Source of the DNA: an uncultured Verrucomicrobiota bacterium
GTDB lineage: Bacteria; Verrucomicrobiota; Kiritimatiellia; RFP12; UBA3636
Assembly: GCA_946612175.1 (NCBI GenBank)
Contig: CAMOEO010000028.1
Span: forward strand, 1 to 15,661
Reading direction: 5' to 3'
DNA length: 15,661 nucleotides
Position 1 is the stretch's first letter, and every line of letters begins with the position of its first letter. Positions 13,986 to 15,661 of the stretch are shown here, piece by piece. The position numbers and the translations under genes were made by a program. The notes beneath the pieces were generated by a model. That model searched no databases. It saw only the letters and a list, made by a program, of their open reading frames with translations, and had not been told where the DNA came from.

Positions 13986-15332
13986 CTACTTGATCAGGAC
14001 GAGCGTCGGCGCGTCGACGTCCTTCCACCACGTGACGTTCTGCGTGACGCCCGACTGCCAGGTGCCGACGTCGTTCAGGTTTTCGGGGAGCGTCTTCGTC
14101 GCGCCGTCGAACGTGAACGTGTGCCCGGAGGGACCCGTGGCGACCCATTCGCGCCACGCCTTCTCCTGGCTCCACGGCAGGTGGATCGTGATGTTCAGGC
14201 TCTTCGTGCCGGCCCACAGATTCGACGGGAGCGACGCGGGCAGGTTGCGGAACCAGACGTGCTGCGGCACGCCGGCCGTCCCCGAGCTGTCCAGCCAGTT
14301 GGCCGAGATGCCCTCCATCGTGGCCGAGAGAACGACGTTCGTGAGGTTCGGGGCCTGGAAGAACGCATACTGGCCGATGGTCTTGAGTCCCTTTTTCGCC
14401 GCCGTGAACGTCTCGATCTTCGCCGTGCGGAAGGCGCGCGTTCCGATGCGCTCGAGCGTGGGAGGGGACACGACGTGGCCCTGGATGGGATCGTCCCGCC
14501 AGGCGGGGGAGTTGTCCGTGCCGAGCGTCTCCAGCCGGGGCGGAAGAAGCGGCGTCACGTTCGTCAGCGACGAGCAGCCCTCTAAACAGCCGTTGCCGAT
14601 GGCGGCAGTCGTGTCCGGAAACGCGATCGATCCGAGTTTCGAAGCGTTGTAGAACACGTATTCCGGGAACGTCTCGACCGTCGAGGCCGAAAGATCCACG
14701 CCGAGAAGCGCGGAACAGGTGTGGAAGGCGCGGGAACCGATCGTCCTGAGGCCGTTCGCCACAAGGGGCCCCGTCAGCGCCTTGCAGCCATAGAAGGCGC
14801 TGTTTCCGATGGACTCGAGCGAATCCGGGAACGCATTCTCGATCTCGACGAGCGCCGTGTCGCCGTTGAACGCGTCCATTCTGATGGACGCGAGGCCGTC
14901 CGGTAGCCGGATGCGGACGAGCCCCGTGCATCCCTTGAAGCAGTAGTTGCCGAGCGATGTCGCGTTCGCGTTCACGACGATGTTGGTGAGCCCCGTGATG
15001 TAGCCGAGGACCGCCGCGCCCGTGTTGTCCTTGCCGGCGAGGAAGTCCGGGGAATAGGCCAGTTCGTTGCCGCCCAGGTCGCGGACGGGGATCGAGAAGT
15101 CGGCGTTCCGGAGGGTGGTGCTGCTCCGGTTGCAGTTGGGGTAGATGCGGATCTGGCCGTCCGAGAGGATGATGCCGTTGACGACGTTCTCGAACCCGGA
15201 GGAGTCCGTCCACGAGATCGTGCCGCGCGTCCCGGTCGCCGGCGGCGTGTAGGTCCAGTGGTCCGTCGCCGCGGAGGCGGAGGTCGCGGCGAGGGCGAGG
15301 GATGTGGCGACGAGGAGGGGTTTGGCGTTCAT
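13986..15332 (-). CDS. Secreted BspA-like leucine-rich repeat (LRR_5) protein
   Basis: The protein has 448 residues counted from ATG 15332, starting with a signal peptide (MNAKPLLVATSLALAATSA, cleaved near SAATDH). Residues about 90-340 hold BspA/LRR_5 repeats of the type LGNYCFKGCTGLVRIRLP, IGNSAFYGCKAL, IGSRAFHTCSAL and IGTRAFRTAKIETF. The end has no sorting motif I recognise (TWWKDVDAPTLVLIK). Such proteins are usually displayed or secreted and mediate binding to host or substrate. GGAG lies nine bases upstream of the ATG, inside the palindrome ACTCCGGAGT (15341-15350). The frame stays open upstream through the repeats to the window edge, so a longer protein starting outside the window cannot be excluded. 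It is followed by 172 bp before the vWA protein 1 start. Confidence 0.88.
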   Translation of the reverse strand: MNAKPLLVATSLALAATSASAATDHWTYTPPATGTRGTISWTDSSGFENVVNGIILSDGQIRIYPNCNRSSTTLRNADFSIPVRDLGGNELAYSPDFLAGKDNTGAAVLGYITGLTNIVVNANATSLGNYCFKGCTGLVRIRLPDGLASIRMDAFNGDTALVEIENAFPDSLESIGNSAFYGCKALTGPLVANGLRTIGSRAFHTCSALLGVDLSASTVETFPEYVFYNASKLGSIAFPDTTAAIGNGCLEGCSSLTNVTPLLPPRLETLGTDNSPAWRDDPIQGHVVSPPTLERIGTRAFRTAKIETFTAAKKGLKTIGQYAFFQAPNLTNVVLSATMEGISANWLDSSGTAGVPQHVWFRNLPASLPSNLWAGTKSLNITIHLPWSQEKAWREWVATGPSGHTFTFDGATKTLPENLNDVGTWQSGVTQNVTWWKDVDAPTLVLIK

Positions 15333-15349
15333 TTCGGATGACTCCGGAG

Positions 15350-15430
15350 TTGAAAGGGTTGAAGAGGTTGAAGGGGTTGAAGAGGTTGAAAGGGTTGAAG
15401 AGGGTAAAGGGGGTGAAGAGGTTGAAGAGG
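15350..15430. repeat. Array of nine 9-bp TTGAAGAGG-type units before the BspA-like gene
   Basis: Nine contiguous 9-bp units on the plus strand (TTGAAAGGG, TTGAAGAGG, TTGAAGGGG and similar; two begin GTAA or GTGA). It is the same family as the array at 12296-12430. Here it ends 17 bp before the start codon, leaving room for a Shine-Dalgarno and the palindrome ACTCCGGAGT. Confidence 0.95.
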
Positions 15431-15437
15431 TCGGCTC

Positions 15438-15560
15438 TGCGCTCTCTGCGTTCTCTGCGTGAAAAACAGACTCCGCGCTCTCTGCGTTCTCTGCGTGAAA
15501 AACAGACTCCGCGCACTCTGCGGTCTCTGCGTGAGATACAACCTCCGCGCTCTCTGCGCG
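15438..15560. repeat. 36-bp tandem repeat with CACGCAGAGAACGCAGAG core
   Basis: Three 36-bp copies (15438-15473, 15474-15509, 15510-15545) are followed by a 15-bp partial copy. The first two are almost identical and the third differs at several bases. On the minus strand the core is CACGCAGAGAACGCAGAG. Similar CGCAGAG repeats are, to my knowledge, dispersed in many environmental bacterial genomes. The unit is 12 codons and stop-free in the frame of the downstream gene. Confidence 0.93.
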
Positions 15561-15661
15561 AGAGCCGAACGCCGCCGCCCCAAGCGCGTAGAGGCCGCCG
15601 CCGACGGCGAGACCGGCGGAAAGAAGGAGGGCGAAGACCAGAAGCTTTACGCCCGGCTTCT

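Larger units (their letters stand above)
15333..15661 (-). other. Stop-free reading frame entering from the right edge, in frame with the BspA-like gene
   Basis: From the edge the minus strand reads KPGVKLLVFALLLSAGLAVG and continues GGLYALGAAAFG, a clear membrane helix. It is followed by a 12-residue repeat (ESVFHAENAESA, three copies), then Ser/Thr/Pro triplets (TSSTPSTSST) from the 9-bp array, then the BspA-like Met. No ATG, GTG or TTG occurs in this frame inside the window. It may be the N-terminal part of a gene starting just outside, a broken gene, or fortuitous. Confidence 0.45.

Noticed and set aside
13981..15516. Minus-strand ORF beginning MRGVCFSRRERRERG
   Set aside because: It is the wrong frame over the repeats and the BspA-like gene; only the other frame gives LRR motifs.

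Overview
The window is very GC-rich and almost all of its coding capacity lies on the minus strand, so genes read from high to low coordinates. The mix is typical of a gut or rumen member of the Planctomycetes-Verrucomicrobia-Lentisphaerae group, perhaps Kiritimatiellota. It holds a BspA-type leucine-rich-repeat surface protein, a secreted parallel beta-helix plus GH9 protein, secreted vWA proteins, and short in-frame repeat arrays. The lineage is inferred from gene content; no rRNA or marker gene is present.

Layout from right to left. At 15661-15333 a reading frame enters from the right edge, encodes one membrane helix, and runs without a stop through two tandem-repeat arrays (36-bp and 9-bp units) into a BspA-like LRR protein (15332-13986). 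After a spacer with a Pho-box-like direct repeat comes a probable operon of three secreted proteins: vWA protein 1 (13813-12440), vWA protein 2 (12295-11183) and a DUF4139-like protein (11138-9390). The last two share a nearly identical start and signal-peptide segment. A strong hairpin at 9345-9375 closes this block.

The second block starts at a good sigma70-like promoter (9323-9295). It reads hipB (9261-8944), hipA (8951-7746), a membrane histidine kinase (7731-5968), and a 1492-codon ORF (5858-1380) in which an OmpR-type response regulator continues in frame through a membrane or signal segment into a beta-helix and GH9 glycosidase. Last is a PP2C/SpoIIE phosphatase joined to a GHKL kinase-like domain (1302-1, running off the left edge). 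Spacings of 14 bp or less, or overlaps, from hipB to the regulator suggest co-transcription. A second promoter-like sequence inside the 3' end of the kinase gene could drive the regulator alone.

Most notable are the regulator-GH9 fusion ORF, a palindromic repeat that encodes part of the histidine kinase, 9-bp repeat arrays touching or close to start codons of exported proteins, and a 38-bp perfect palindrome in a signal-peptide region. No tRNA, rRNA, CRISPR array, transposase or integrase was seen.
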